Assembly: GCA_025360565.1 (NCBI GenBank)
Contig: JANYBY010000183.1
Span: forward strand, 1 to 5,313
Length of the DNA: 5,313 nucleotides
Source: Bacteroidota bacterium
GTDB lineage: Bacteria > Bacteroidota > Bacteroidia > B-17B0 > Aurantibacillaceae
Reading direction: 5' to 3'
Positions 1 through 5,237 of the stretch are shown in pieces (positions within the stretch are counted from its first letter, which is position 1; each line of letters starts with the position of its first letter). A program made the position numbers and the translations under genes. The notes under the pieces are model-generated. The model did not search any database. It was not told the origin of the DNA and saw only the letters and a list, made by a program, of their open reading frames with translations.

Positions 1-774
1 ATCAATATAATATTTTATAGACGGCTCATCTATGATCATGGGGTCATAGGTCTTAATTACTCTGTTCGACATAGGAACTCGTATGATGTTTGCAAATAGA
101 ATGTAGTCCTTTTCAAGCTTCAAATCAGTGTTTAGTAATATTGAACTTTTTAAAAATCCCTTTTTTGAAAATGTTATTTTATAGTAAGAGTTGGGAGGAA
201 ATTTTATTTGGTAGAGTGACCTCTTTGTAGTGGTGTCGATCAGATAAGAGGTTTTAACTCTTGTAGTTAAATTTTCAACTATAAGATCCACACTATCTAA
301 CAATATATCTATATTCTTTTTAGTAATGTAATTTTTAGTTAAAAAGATAGATTCGTCAATAATATTGAATTTGAGATATAAATTAGAATCAGTAATAGCA
401 TTTTTAATCACATTACTGAAATTTCTTCTGACTTTTCTACTTACAAAAAACGCGCCGGACTCAGTAATAATAACATCGCTTCCTTTTTTGTAGCCACCGG
501 TTCTTTTTCCGGTTTTATAAAAATCCAAACGCTTACCGTTACCTTTCAGATCATAGAACGTCCACGCATTAACTTTTAAATTATTAAGATATTTGCCTGT
601 AGCTATTTCATCATTGCTTTGTTCAAACCAAAAACCTTGTTTGTTTCCATTTTTGTCTATTCGATTGATCGTATCTCCAAACTCTACAGCATAAGATTGA
701 CCAAAAGACCCTGAATAAATAAATAAACAAGTTATTATTAAAGCCAGGCTTTTAGTAAGTAGTTTGAGCGTCAT
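1..774 (-). CDS. Secreted MORN-like protein, Bacteroidota-type, 3' end cut by window edge
   Basis: Reading the minus strand from the ATG at 774 gives 258 codons with no stop, running off the left edge, so the C-terminus is missing. Residues 1-25 look like a signal peptide: lysines at 4 and 8, a hydrophobic stretch from about 10 to 20, and a likely cut near SFG-Q. Residues 40-98 carry MORN/YwqK-like motifs (DKNGNKQGFWF, then GKYLNNLKVNAWTFYD and KTGKRTGGYKKG), which resemble the repeats of many exported Bacteroidota proteins. Residues 195-218 (SYYKITFSKKGFLKSSILLN) and the segment ending DPMIIDEPSIKYYID resemble a conserved stretch I recall from Bacteroidota envelope proteins with regulatory-like beta domains; this is from memory, not a search. 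No enzyme motif is visible. It is divergent from the ssb cluster and looks more AT-rich than gmhA. The function is unknown; a periplasmic or surface role is inferred. Confidence 0.8.
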   Translation of the reverse strand, partial: MTLKLLTKSLALIITCLFIYSGSFGQSYAVEFGDTINRIDKNGNKQGFWFEQSNDEIATGKYLNNLKVNAWTFYDLKGNGKRLDFYKTGKRTGGYKKGSDVIITESGAFFVSRKVRRNFSNVIKNAITDSNLYLKFNIIDESIFLTKNYITKKNIDILLDSVDLIVENLTTRVKTSYLIDTTTKRSLYQIKFPPNSYYKITFSKKGFLKSSILLNTDLKLEKDYILFANIIRVPMSNRVIKTYDPMIIDEPSIKYYID

Positions 775-848
775 ATTTTATTTAATTCATTAGTCATTGG
801 CGCATTTCGACAACTCTTGAAGAATGGCGGATAAAGATATAAAAAAGC

Positions 849-886
849 CAAAAATAAGGCGGTTAAAGTAGCCATTTCCAAAAATA
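849..886 (-). promoter_or_regulatory. Candidate Bacteroidota promoter for the secreted protein
   Basis: On the minus strand the octamer TATTTTTG, a perfect match to the Bacteroidota -7 consensus TAnnTTTG, occurs at 856-849 and again exactly 30 bp upstream at 886-879. The TTTG of the upstream copy (882-879) lies 22 bp before the downstream copy, close to the usual spacing of the -33 TTTG element, so the pair can be read as one promoter. Transcription would start near 842, giving a leader of roughly 65-70 nt before the ATG at 774. AT-rich sequence makes chance matches possible. Confidence 0.4.
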
Positions 887-1065
887 AAATTCCCAAACGG
901 ATAATTTTACCCCAAAATTTACCTTGGCTTCAAAAATCATTCAAAATCCATGCAATCCTTGTCCACGGCTTATCAGGCCAAATTTATTACCCGACAACAA
1001 ACGTTTGCAATCGCTTTTATCCGTATATAAACACTTAATAACCGAATAAAGCTTTTTGGTAGTCG

Positions 1066-1073
1066 CACCTTTG
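1066..1073 (+). promoter_or_regulatory. Weak candidate -7 element for the ssb cluster
   Basis: CACCTTTG followed by TACCG matches the Bacteroidota -7 consensus TAnnTTTG at all but the first base. It is the best plus-strand match I found in the long gap upstream of the first ssb. No TTG is seen at the expected -33 distance. If used, it would give a leader of over 200 nt running through the repeat patchwork. This is only a suggestion. Confidence 0.2.
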
Positions 1074-1093
1074 TACCGTCGATTGGAACTAAC

Positions 1094-1153
1094 ATTAACA
1101 CGAACGACAGAAGACACGAATTACACAAATTAACACGAATAAGAATTAACACG
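1094..1153. repeat. Three copies of ATTAACACG in a repeat patch
   Basis: The nonamer ATTAACACG occurs at 1094-1102, 1129-1137 and 1145-1153, the first two followed by AA. Between the first two lies the related CACGAATTACACAAATTAA. The reverse complement reads as alternating ATTCGTG and TTAATTTGTGTAATTCGTG words, a wording I associate with high-copy intergenic repeats in Bacteroidota genomes. The local repetition is seen directly; membership of a genome-wide family is inference. Confidence 0.5.
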
Positions 1154-1227
1154 TATAATAAATATACCTCTATGAGCCTCAGCGACCAACGCCGCGAAAC
1201 TCTGCCAGAAAGACACTTAAAAATAAA

Positions 1228-1260
1228 ATCTGCGCAAATCAGTGAGATCTGCGGGAAACT
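1228..1260. repeat. Degenerate ATCTGCG repeat unit
   Basis: ATCTGCG occurs at 1228-1234 and again at 1247-1253, 19 bp apart, within a GC-richer island just upstream of the ssb leader. Its wording (ATCTGCGCAAATCAG) resembles the ATCTGTGTAATCCGCGG arm of the hairpin at 1659-1739 and probably belongs to the same general class of intergenic repeats. No matching inverted arm is obvious beside it, so it may be a half element. Confidence 0.4.
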
Positions 1261-1305
1261 TAAAAAGTAAACAAATAAAATAAATAACAAATAAAAACAA
1301 AAACC

Positions 1306-1653
1306 ATGATGAACATCAAAAACCACGTACAGTTAGTAGGCCACTTAGGCGCAAATCCTGAAATTAAAATTTTAGAGAACGGTACAAAACTGGCAAAATT
1401 CGCCGTTGCCATTAACGAAACTTACAACAACAAAAAAGGCGAGAAAGTAACCAACACACAATGGCATAATATTATTGCCTGGGGCAGCCTGGCAAATATT
1501 GCCGAGCGTATCCTGTGCAAAGGTACTCACGTTACCATCGACGGTAAATTAATAAGCCGCAATTATTCGGATAAGCAAGGCATTAAACGCACCAGCACCG
1601 AAATAATTGCCAACGAATTAATGGTATTACACGGAATTAATAAAGTAGCGTAA
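1306..1653 (+). CDS. ssb: Single-stranded DNA-binding protein (short, tail-less), copy 1
   Basis: This 115-aa protein coats single-stranded DNA in the cytoplasm during replication, recombination and repair. The OB-fold marks of bacterial SSB are in order: NHVQLVGHLGANPEIK at about 6-21, KLAKFAVAINE at 28-38, NTQWHNIIAWG at 50-60 (W53 is equivalent to the DNA-stacking W54 of E. coli SSB), KGTHVTIDGKL at 72-82 and RNY at 85-87. The protein ends right after the OB domain and lacks the linker and acidic DDDIPF-type tip that binds partner proteins in E. coli SSB (178 aa); such short forms are familiar in Bacteroidota. A second ATG at 1309 aligns with the start of the third copy. I keep 1306 because the sequence before it (AAAACC) matches that before the third copy, but 1309 is equally possible. 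The leader is A-rich and lacks G from 1268. A hairpin follows 5 bp after the stop. Confidence 0.95.
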   Translation: MMNIKNHVQLVGHLGANPEIKILENGTKLAKFAVAINETYNNKKGEKVTNTQWHNIIAWGSLANIAERILCKGTHVTIDGKLISRNYSDKQGIKRTSTEIIANELMVLHGINKVA

Positions 1654-1658
1654 TTAAA

Positions 1659-1739
1659 TGCCGCGAATTAAGCAGATTACACAGATAACGCAGAAAATAG
1701 ATAAGAATAAAATCCGTTAAATCTGTGTAATCCGCGGCA
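1659..1739. repeat. Imperfect inverted repeat / hairpin element after ssb copy 1
   Basis: The outer arms TGCCGCG (1659-1665) and CGCGGCA (1733-1739) are exact inverse complements. So are the inner arms GATTACACAGAT (1675-1686) and ATCTGTGTAATC (1721-1732), continued by AACG against CGTT. The left arm carries 9 extra bases between the two blocks. Over 20 base pairs can form around a loop of about 25 nt. It begins 5 bp after the ssb stop, so as RNA it could stabilise the 3' end or reduce readthrough, but it lacks a T-run and is not a standard intrinsic terminator. By wording it looks like a dispersed palindromic repeat. Confidence 0.75.
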
Positions 1740-1791
1740 AAAAAGCAGAATACAACCCAAGCCCCGTAAGGCTTTTACAAATAATAAAAAA

Positions 1792-1983
1792 ATGAATACA
1801 GCAAACAAAATACAATTACCCCTTTTACCTGAGAGCAAACCCGAAACAAGATCGTTTGATAACGAAACAAATCCAATATGGTTTTCAAGGAGAAGCGGTA
1901 AAAAATATTCAGCTAAACATGTGGAAAAAATACCCGGAACCAAATGGCATAATACAATGGCATGGGGTTGTATGGGAATATAA
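1792..1983 (+). pseudogene. Truncated, diverged ssb paralog (middle copy)
   Basis: The 63-codon frame aligns without a gap to the first half of the third ssb, with about 20 of 63 residues identical: MNTANKIQL against MNTTNRVQL, SKPETRSF against SKPEIKTF, then TKWHNTMAWG against TQWHLIAAWG, keeping W52. It also shares Y, EK and WHN positions with copy 1 around 39-54. It then reads CMGI and stops, so the second half of the OB fold (the KGSHVSIDGRL and RNY strands) is absent, and I see no remnant after the stop. The conserved GNLG turn is replaced by LLPE. It has the same kind of A-rich leader as its neighbours. The most likely reading is a decaying duplicate. That the frame stayed open without gaps leaves room for a small expressed half-domain protein. 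It is unlikely to bind DNA as a normal SSB. Confidence 0.7.
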
Positions 1984-2050
1984 GCTCACATTAATTAAGC
2001 ATTGCTATTCAAAAAATTAAATTAATATAAAAATCAAAAATCAAAAAACC

Positions 2051-2386
2051 ATGAACACAACAAACAGAGTACAATTAACAGGCAATTTAGGTAGCAAACC
2101 CGAAATAAAAACGTTTGAAAGCGGAAGCAAGCTAGCCACTTTCTCGCTGGCCACCAACGAAGAAATAACAACAAAAAAAGGCGACACCAAAACCGATACC
2201 CAATGGCACTTAATTGCAGCATGGGGCAAACTTGCGGATCTTATCGAAGCCGAATTAAATAAAGGCAGCCACGTATCTATTGACGGAAGATTAACAACCC
2301 GAAATTACGTTGACAAAGCCGGACAAAAACGCTACGTTACCGAAGTGGTTGCAACTGATGTACTGGTGAAATCAAAAAATGACTAA
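2051..2386 (+). CDS. ssb: Single-stranded DNA-binding protein (short, tail-less), copy 3
   Basis: This 111-aa OB-fold protein has the same role and layout as the first copy: NRVQLTGNLGSKPEIK at 5-20, KLATFSLATNE at 27-37, DTQWHLIAAWG at 49-59 with the stacking tryptophan W52, KGSHVSIDGRL at 71-81, then RNYVDKAGQKRYVTEVVATD at 84-103. It aligns with copy 1 over its whole length without gaps, about 58 of 111 residues identical by hand, so the two are old rather than recent duplicates. It also lacks a C-terminal acidic tip, ending VKSKND. The ATG at 2051 is the only sensible start and is preceded by AAAAACC. The 46 bases before it contain no G and include a short direct repeat (AAATC-type) at about 2031-2048. 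An intrinsic terminator 28 bp after the stop closes the ssb cluster. Confidence 0.95.
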   Translation: MNTTNRVQLTGNLGSKPEIKTFESGSKLATFSLATNEEITTKKGDTKTDTQWHLIAAWGKLADLIEAELNKGSHVSIDGRLTTRNYVDKAGQKRYVTEVVATDVLVKSKND

Positions 2387-2413
2387 GCGTTAATTTTGCC
2401 ATAGCGATTTGTT

Positions 2414-2446
2414 AACCCCGGAACGATAATGTTTCGGGGTTTTTTT
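2414..2446 (+). terminator. Intrinsic terminator after ssb copy 3
   Basis: AACCCCGGAAC (2414-2424) pairs with GTTTCGGGGTT (2431-2441) across the loop GATAAT, with one G-T wobble, giving an 11-bp GC-rich stem. A run of seven T (2440-2446) overlaps its end. This is a textbook rho-independent terminator and separates the ssb cluster from gmhA. Confidence 0.9.
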
Positions 2447-2464
2447 ATGGGTTAAGTGTTACTA

Positions 2465-2579
2465 ACCACGTATCCCGATAGCTATCGGGAACAGAGAACA
2501 CAATGTAGCACAAAGATCAATTTTTCTCTCTGTGTTTCTCTTAATCTCTGTGTTCTCCGTGCTTCAAACTTAATGTGGT
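2465..2579. repeat. Intergenic repeat element with CTCTGTGTT words
   Basis: The stretch is bounded by short inverted ends, ACCAC (2465-2469) and GTGGT (2575-2579). The left half has ACAGAGAACACAA and GCACAAAG, and the right half the complementary words CTCTGTGTT (twice) and TGTTCTCCGTGC, so the two halves can fold imperfectly on each other. It contains a perfect palindrome near its left end. I recall near-identical wording as intergenic repeats in many Bacteroidota genomes, but this is memory and not a search. No coding frame fits it. Confidence 0.6.
2473..2490. repeat. Perfect 18-bp palindrome TCCCGATAGCTATCGGGA
   Basis: TCCCGATAG is followed directly by its exact inverse complement CTATCGGGA, with no loop. 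This palindrome type is common between genes in Bacteroidota. A perfect palindrome with no spacer suits a dimeric protein site on DNA better than an RNA hairpin. Its function here is unknown. Confidence 0.85.
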
Positions 2580-2623
2580 ACCAAAACTGGTAGGTTCGAT
2601 TAAACAAGCCGTCGATTAATTAA

Positions 2624-2653
2624 TTGAAATCTCCCTAAAAAAACATAAATTTA
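2624..2653 (+). promoter_or_regulatory. Weak candidate promoter for the gmhA operon
   Basis: TTG at 2624-2626 is followed after 19 bp by TAAATTTA (2646-2653), which matches the Bacteroidota -7 consensus TAnnTTTG except at the last base, and the spacing is normal. Transcription would begin at or just before the gmhA ATG at 2658, making the message almost leaderless. That is unusual and lowers confidence. The gene must have its own promoter because a strong terminator lies upstream. Confidence 0.25.
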
Positions 2654-2657
2654 GAGC

Positions 2658-3239
2658 ATGGAAAATTTTATCAGATCTAAGATTCAAGATTCAATAAACC
2701 TTAAAATAAAATTGTTGCAAAACACCGCGGTGTTAACAGCCGTGAGCGGTTTAGTAAACGATATTATTACTTGTTATAAAAATGGAGGCAAGGTTCTTTG
2801 GTGCGGTAATGGCGGCAGTGCGGCCGATGCCCAACATTTAGCCGCAGAATTAAGCGGAAGGTTTTATTATGATCGTCCCCCTTTATTTTCAGAAGCCCTA
2901 CACGTAAACACCAGTTATACCACCGCTGTTGCAAACGATTACAGTTATGATGTAATTTACAGCCGCCTTATAAAAGCCATGGGCCGCAAAGGTGATGTTT
3001 TAATTGGTATAAGCACCAGCGGTAACAGCGCCAACGTTATAAAAGCCATTGAAGAAGCAAACAGTTTAGGTTTAATTACAGCCGCATTTACCGGCGAAAG
3101 TGGAGGCAAACTAAAAACGCTTCCAAAATATTTAGTAAATATTCCCAGCAGCGATACCCCGCGCATACAAGAATGCCACATGCTTTTAGGGCATACCATT
3201 TGCGAATTGGTTGAGATAAATTTGTTCCCTAAAAAGTAA
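2658..3239 (+). CDS. gmhA: Sedoheptulose-7-phosphate isomerase (phosphoheptose isomerase) GmhA
   Basis: This cytoplasmic enzyme converts D-sedoheptulose 7-phosphate to D-glycero-D-manno-heptose 7-phosphate, the first step toward ADP-heptose for lipopolysaccharide core or other surface glycans. The 193-aa length matches the family (192 in E. coli). It is a single SIS domain with the phosphosugar-binding CGNGGSAADAQHLAAELSGR at 49-68 and STSGNSANV at 119-127, and the C-terminal TPRIQECHMLLGH at 167-179. The metal and catalytic residues H61, E65, Q172 and H180 of characterised GmhA correspond to H60, E64, Q171 and H179 here, all present, so the enzyme should be active. DnaA-initiator-associating DiaA proteins share the fold, but the full GmhA signature favours the isomerase. 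No other heptose gene (hldE, gmhB, hldD) is in the window. The next gene starts 5 bp after its stop, so they are almost surely co-transcribed. Confidence 0.93.
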   Translation: MENFIRSKIQDSINLKIKLLQNTAVLTAVSGLVNDIITCYKNGGKVLWCGNGGSAADAQHLAAELSGRFYYDRPPLFSEALHVNTSYTTAVANDYSYDVIYSRLIKAMGRKGDVLIGISTSGNSANVIKAIEEANSLGLITAAFTGESGGKLKTLPKYLVNIPSSDTPRIQECHMLLGHTICELVEINLFPKK

Positions 3240-3244
3240 ATTGC

Positions 3245-5233
3245 TTGAAAAAAACACTCATTTTTCTGATTGTTATTTTATGTGTTGCCGGTTATTCACA
3301 GCACAATAAATTTAATACCGACAGCATTTACAAATTAATTCCCGGTGCACCCGACACCACAAAATGTAAAAAACTTAATTTTATTTCGCGCCAATTATGT
3401 CAGAACTATCCCGACAGCGCTTTTTTTCTTGCAGATAGTGCAAAAAGACTGGGCATAAGAATTGGTTTTAAAAAGGGTGTTGCCTATTCGTATTTTTTAC
3501 TGGGATTAATTGTACAAAATAATGGTAAGTTTTATGAAGCCATTAATTATTACGATAAAGCCTTAACCCTGTACCAAAATTTAAATTCTAAGAACGATTT
3601 AAGCAACGTTTATAATTGTATAGCCAACGTGTATAGCCAAATGGGTAATGATCGTGAGGCCGGAAAAAATTATCAAATTGCTTTTGACCTGGCTAATAAA
3701 GAGCCAAAAAGTAAATATTACCTTGCTATAACAAGTTTTGGTCTTGCGCTTATAAAATCCAATGAAAAACTTTACGAGGAGGCAATTAAATTAAACCTTA
3801 TTGCACTTTCGTATTTTAAAGAGTTGGGCATGGAAGAATATATTCCAATGGTAATGCAAAATACCGCAGAAAATTACATTGATCTGAAACAATACAATAA
3901 TGCAAAAAGTTATAACGCCCAGACTATTTCAAGTTTCGAAGCGCAAAATAATTTTTACGGACTTGCCAGCGCATTTACCACCAGGGCAAAATTATTGGAG
4001 TTAGAAGGCAACCTTAACCTTGCAATTGACTACGCCAGGAAAGGGTATGATATGAGCGTTAAAATAAACGCCCTTTATGAGATGGCCAGGCAGTCGAGAA
4101 CGGTTTATACTTTATATAAGAGTAACAAGGACTATAAAAATGCGCTTGATTTTTTGGAAAGGCATGTGACGTATAACGATACGCTTAACAGTAAAGATCG
4201 CGGTAAAGCGTTTGCCGACGCGGAAACTAAATTTCAAACAAAACAAAAAGAGCAACAGCTTCTTCTCAAAAACCTTGAGCTCGAAAAATCGGAATTGAAA
4301 GTGAACGAACGTAATCATCTTATTTATTTTTTTATAGGAGCATTTGCAGTTTTTTTGGCCCTTCTTTTTATGGTTTACCGACAATTTAATGAAAAGAAAA
4401 AAGCCAACGTTCTTTTAATAAATAAGAACGAAGAGATTGAGAAACAAAAATTTATTATTGAGGAAAAAAATAAAGATATAACCGATAGCATCAATTATTC
4501 AAAACACATTCAGCAGGCCATCATCCCGTCGGCCGAAAAAGTAAAACAATATTTGCCCGAATCTTTTGTAATATTTAAACCAAAAGATATTGTAAGCGGT
4601 GATTTTTACCTGGTTGAAGAAATTGTAGGCCTCATCTATCTTGCTGTTGTAGATTGCACCGGCCATGGCGTTCCGGGGGCTATGTTGAGTGTATTCGCCG
4701 ATTCTAATATAAAAAATTCGATCGCGAGCAATAATTTCAGAGAAAACCCTGCCGCGATCTTAAGCGATCTGTGTTACCAGTTTAAAACCAATCTTCAATC
4801 GCGCGATACAACTGTAACTGTAAATGACGGGGTGGACATGAGTATTTGCATAATAGATAAAAAACAAAACAAAATTTATTTCGCGGGGGCAAGAAATGGT
4901 TTAAAGCTTATTCGCAACGGTGAGTTTAAAGAATACGAGGGAAACAGGTGGGGAATTAGCGGCAGTAACAAAACTGAGCATTTACATTTTACAAATTACA
5001 TTATCGAAATTGAAAAGGGCGATAAATTTTATATGAGTACCGATGGTTTCGCGGATCAGTTTGGCGGACCCAAAGGAAAAAAATTTAAGGAAAAGCAATT
5101 ACACAAGTTGTTGATTGATGCAGCGGTTGTATCACTTGCTATGGAAAAAGATCTGCTTGAAAAACAATTTGAAGAGTGGAAAGGAAGTTTGGAACAAATA
5201 GATGACGTTACATTAATTGGTTTTGCTATTTAG
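3245..5233 (+). CDS. Membrane-anchored TPR sensor with SpoIIE-type PP2C phosphatase domain
   Basis: This 662-aa protein probably dephosphorylates serine or threonine on a partner, in the manner of SpoIIE/RsbU proteins acting on anti-sigma-antagonist-like targets; the real target is unknown. Order of parts: signal peptide 1-19 (MKKTLIFLIVILCVAGYSQ); about six TPR-like helix pairs between 78 and 315; coiled coil 325-356; one transmembrane helix about 359-378; second coiled coil 383-412; then the linker DSINYSKHIQQAIIP (414-428) and the phosphatase domain to the end. Metal-binding acidic motifs are present: SGDFY (451-455), VDCTGHGVPGA (469-479), DGVDM (528-532), STDGFADQFGG (598-608) and QIDDV (651-655). 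The TPR part should lie outside the cytoplasm and the phosphatase inside. The start is TTG at 3245: an in-frame stop at 3230 excludes anything further upstream, no ATG occurs before residue 133, and only this start gives a signal peptide. The family's usual GANNPL reads GARNGL here. Confidence 0.88.
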   Translation: MKKTLIFLIVILCVAGYSQHNKFNTDSIYKLIPGAPDTTKCKKLNFISRQLCQNYPDSAFFLADSAKRLGIRIGFKKGVAYSYFLLGLIVQNNGKFYEAINYYDKALTLYQNLNSKNDLSNVYNCIANVYSQMGNDREAGKNYQIAFDLANKEPKSKYYLAITSFGLALIKSNEKLYEEAIKLNLIALSYFKELGMEEYIPMVMQNTAENYIDLKQYNNAKSYNAQTISSFEAQNNFYGLASAFTTRAKLLELEGNLNLAIDYARKGYDMSVKINALYEMARQSRTVYTLYKSNKDYKNALDFLERHVTYNDTLNSKDRGKAFADAETKFQTKQKEQQLLLKNLELEKSELKVNERNHLIYFFIGAFAVFLALLFMVYRQFNEKKKANVLLINKNEEIEKQKFIIEEKNKDITDSINYSKHIQQAIIPSAEKVKQYLPESFVIFKPKDIVSGDFYLVEEIVGLIYLAVVDCTGHGVPGAMLSVFADSNIKNSIASNNFRENPAAILSDLCYQFKTNLQSRDTTVTVNDGVDMSICIIDKKQNKIYFAGARNGLKLIRNGEFKEYEGNRWGISGSNKTEHLHFTNYIIEIEKGDKFYMSTDGFADQFGGPKGKKFKEKQLHKLLIDAAVVSLAMEKDLLEKQFEEWKGSLEQIDDVTLIGFAI

Positions 5234-5237
5234 TACT

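Larger units (their letters stand above)
775..1305. other. 531-bp intergenic region between divergent genes
   Basis: This gap separates the minus-strand secreted-protein gene from the first ssb. From 775 to about 890 it holds the candidate promoter for the minus-strand gene. From about 890 to 1090 I see no convincing gene, RNA or repeat. From 1094 to 1260 it is a patchwork of short degenerate repeats. From 1268 to 1305 it is an A-rich leader without G before the first ssb. One minus-strand open frame (1326-973) has a hydrophobic, low-complexity translation and reads antisense through the repeats, so I do not call it a gene. Confidence 0.6.

Noticed and set aside
829..1037. Plus-strand stop-to-stop frame of about 68 codons in the long intergenic region
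   Set aside because: It has no plausible start codon and no recognisable motif; a short ATG frame nearby (from about 825) ends after 15 codons in another phase.
1094..1260. CRISPR-like array
   Set aside because: The repeated words are only 7-9 bp, unevenly spaced and of two different kinds; no spacers of constant length and no cas genes are seen.
973..1326. Minus-strand open frame of 117 codons upstream of the first ssb
   Set aside because: It overlaps the ssb start, reads antisense through the degenerate repeats and has a low-complexity hydrophobic translation with no recognisable domain.
1759..1776. AAGCC-CCGTAA-GGCTT followed by TTTT as a terminator before the middle ssb copy
   Set aside because: The stem has only 5 bp with two A-T pairs and the T-run is short, so it is too weak to call.
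1677..1943. Minus-strand open frame of 88 codons across the middle ssb copy
   Set aside because: It is antisense to the ssb-like frame and the hairpin; its leucine- and phenylalanine-rich content is what an A-rich opposite strand produces.
2034..2229. Two minus-strand frames of 62 codons antisense to the third ssb
   Set aside because: They overlap each other and lie opposite a clear OB-fold gene, so they are shadows.
2957..3199. Minus-strand frame of 80 codons inside gmhA
   Set aside because: It lies fully antisense within a gene that has complete catalytic motifs, and no domain is seen.
4112..4384. Minus-strand frame of 90 codons inside the phosphatase gene
   Set aside because: It is antisense to the TPR, coiled-coil and membrane part and rich in F, K and L as expected from reversed A/T-rich coding sequence.
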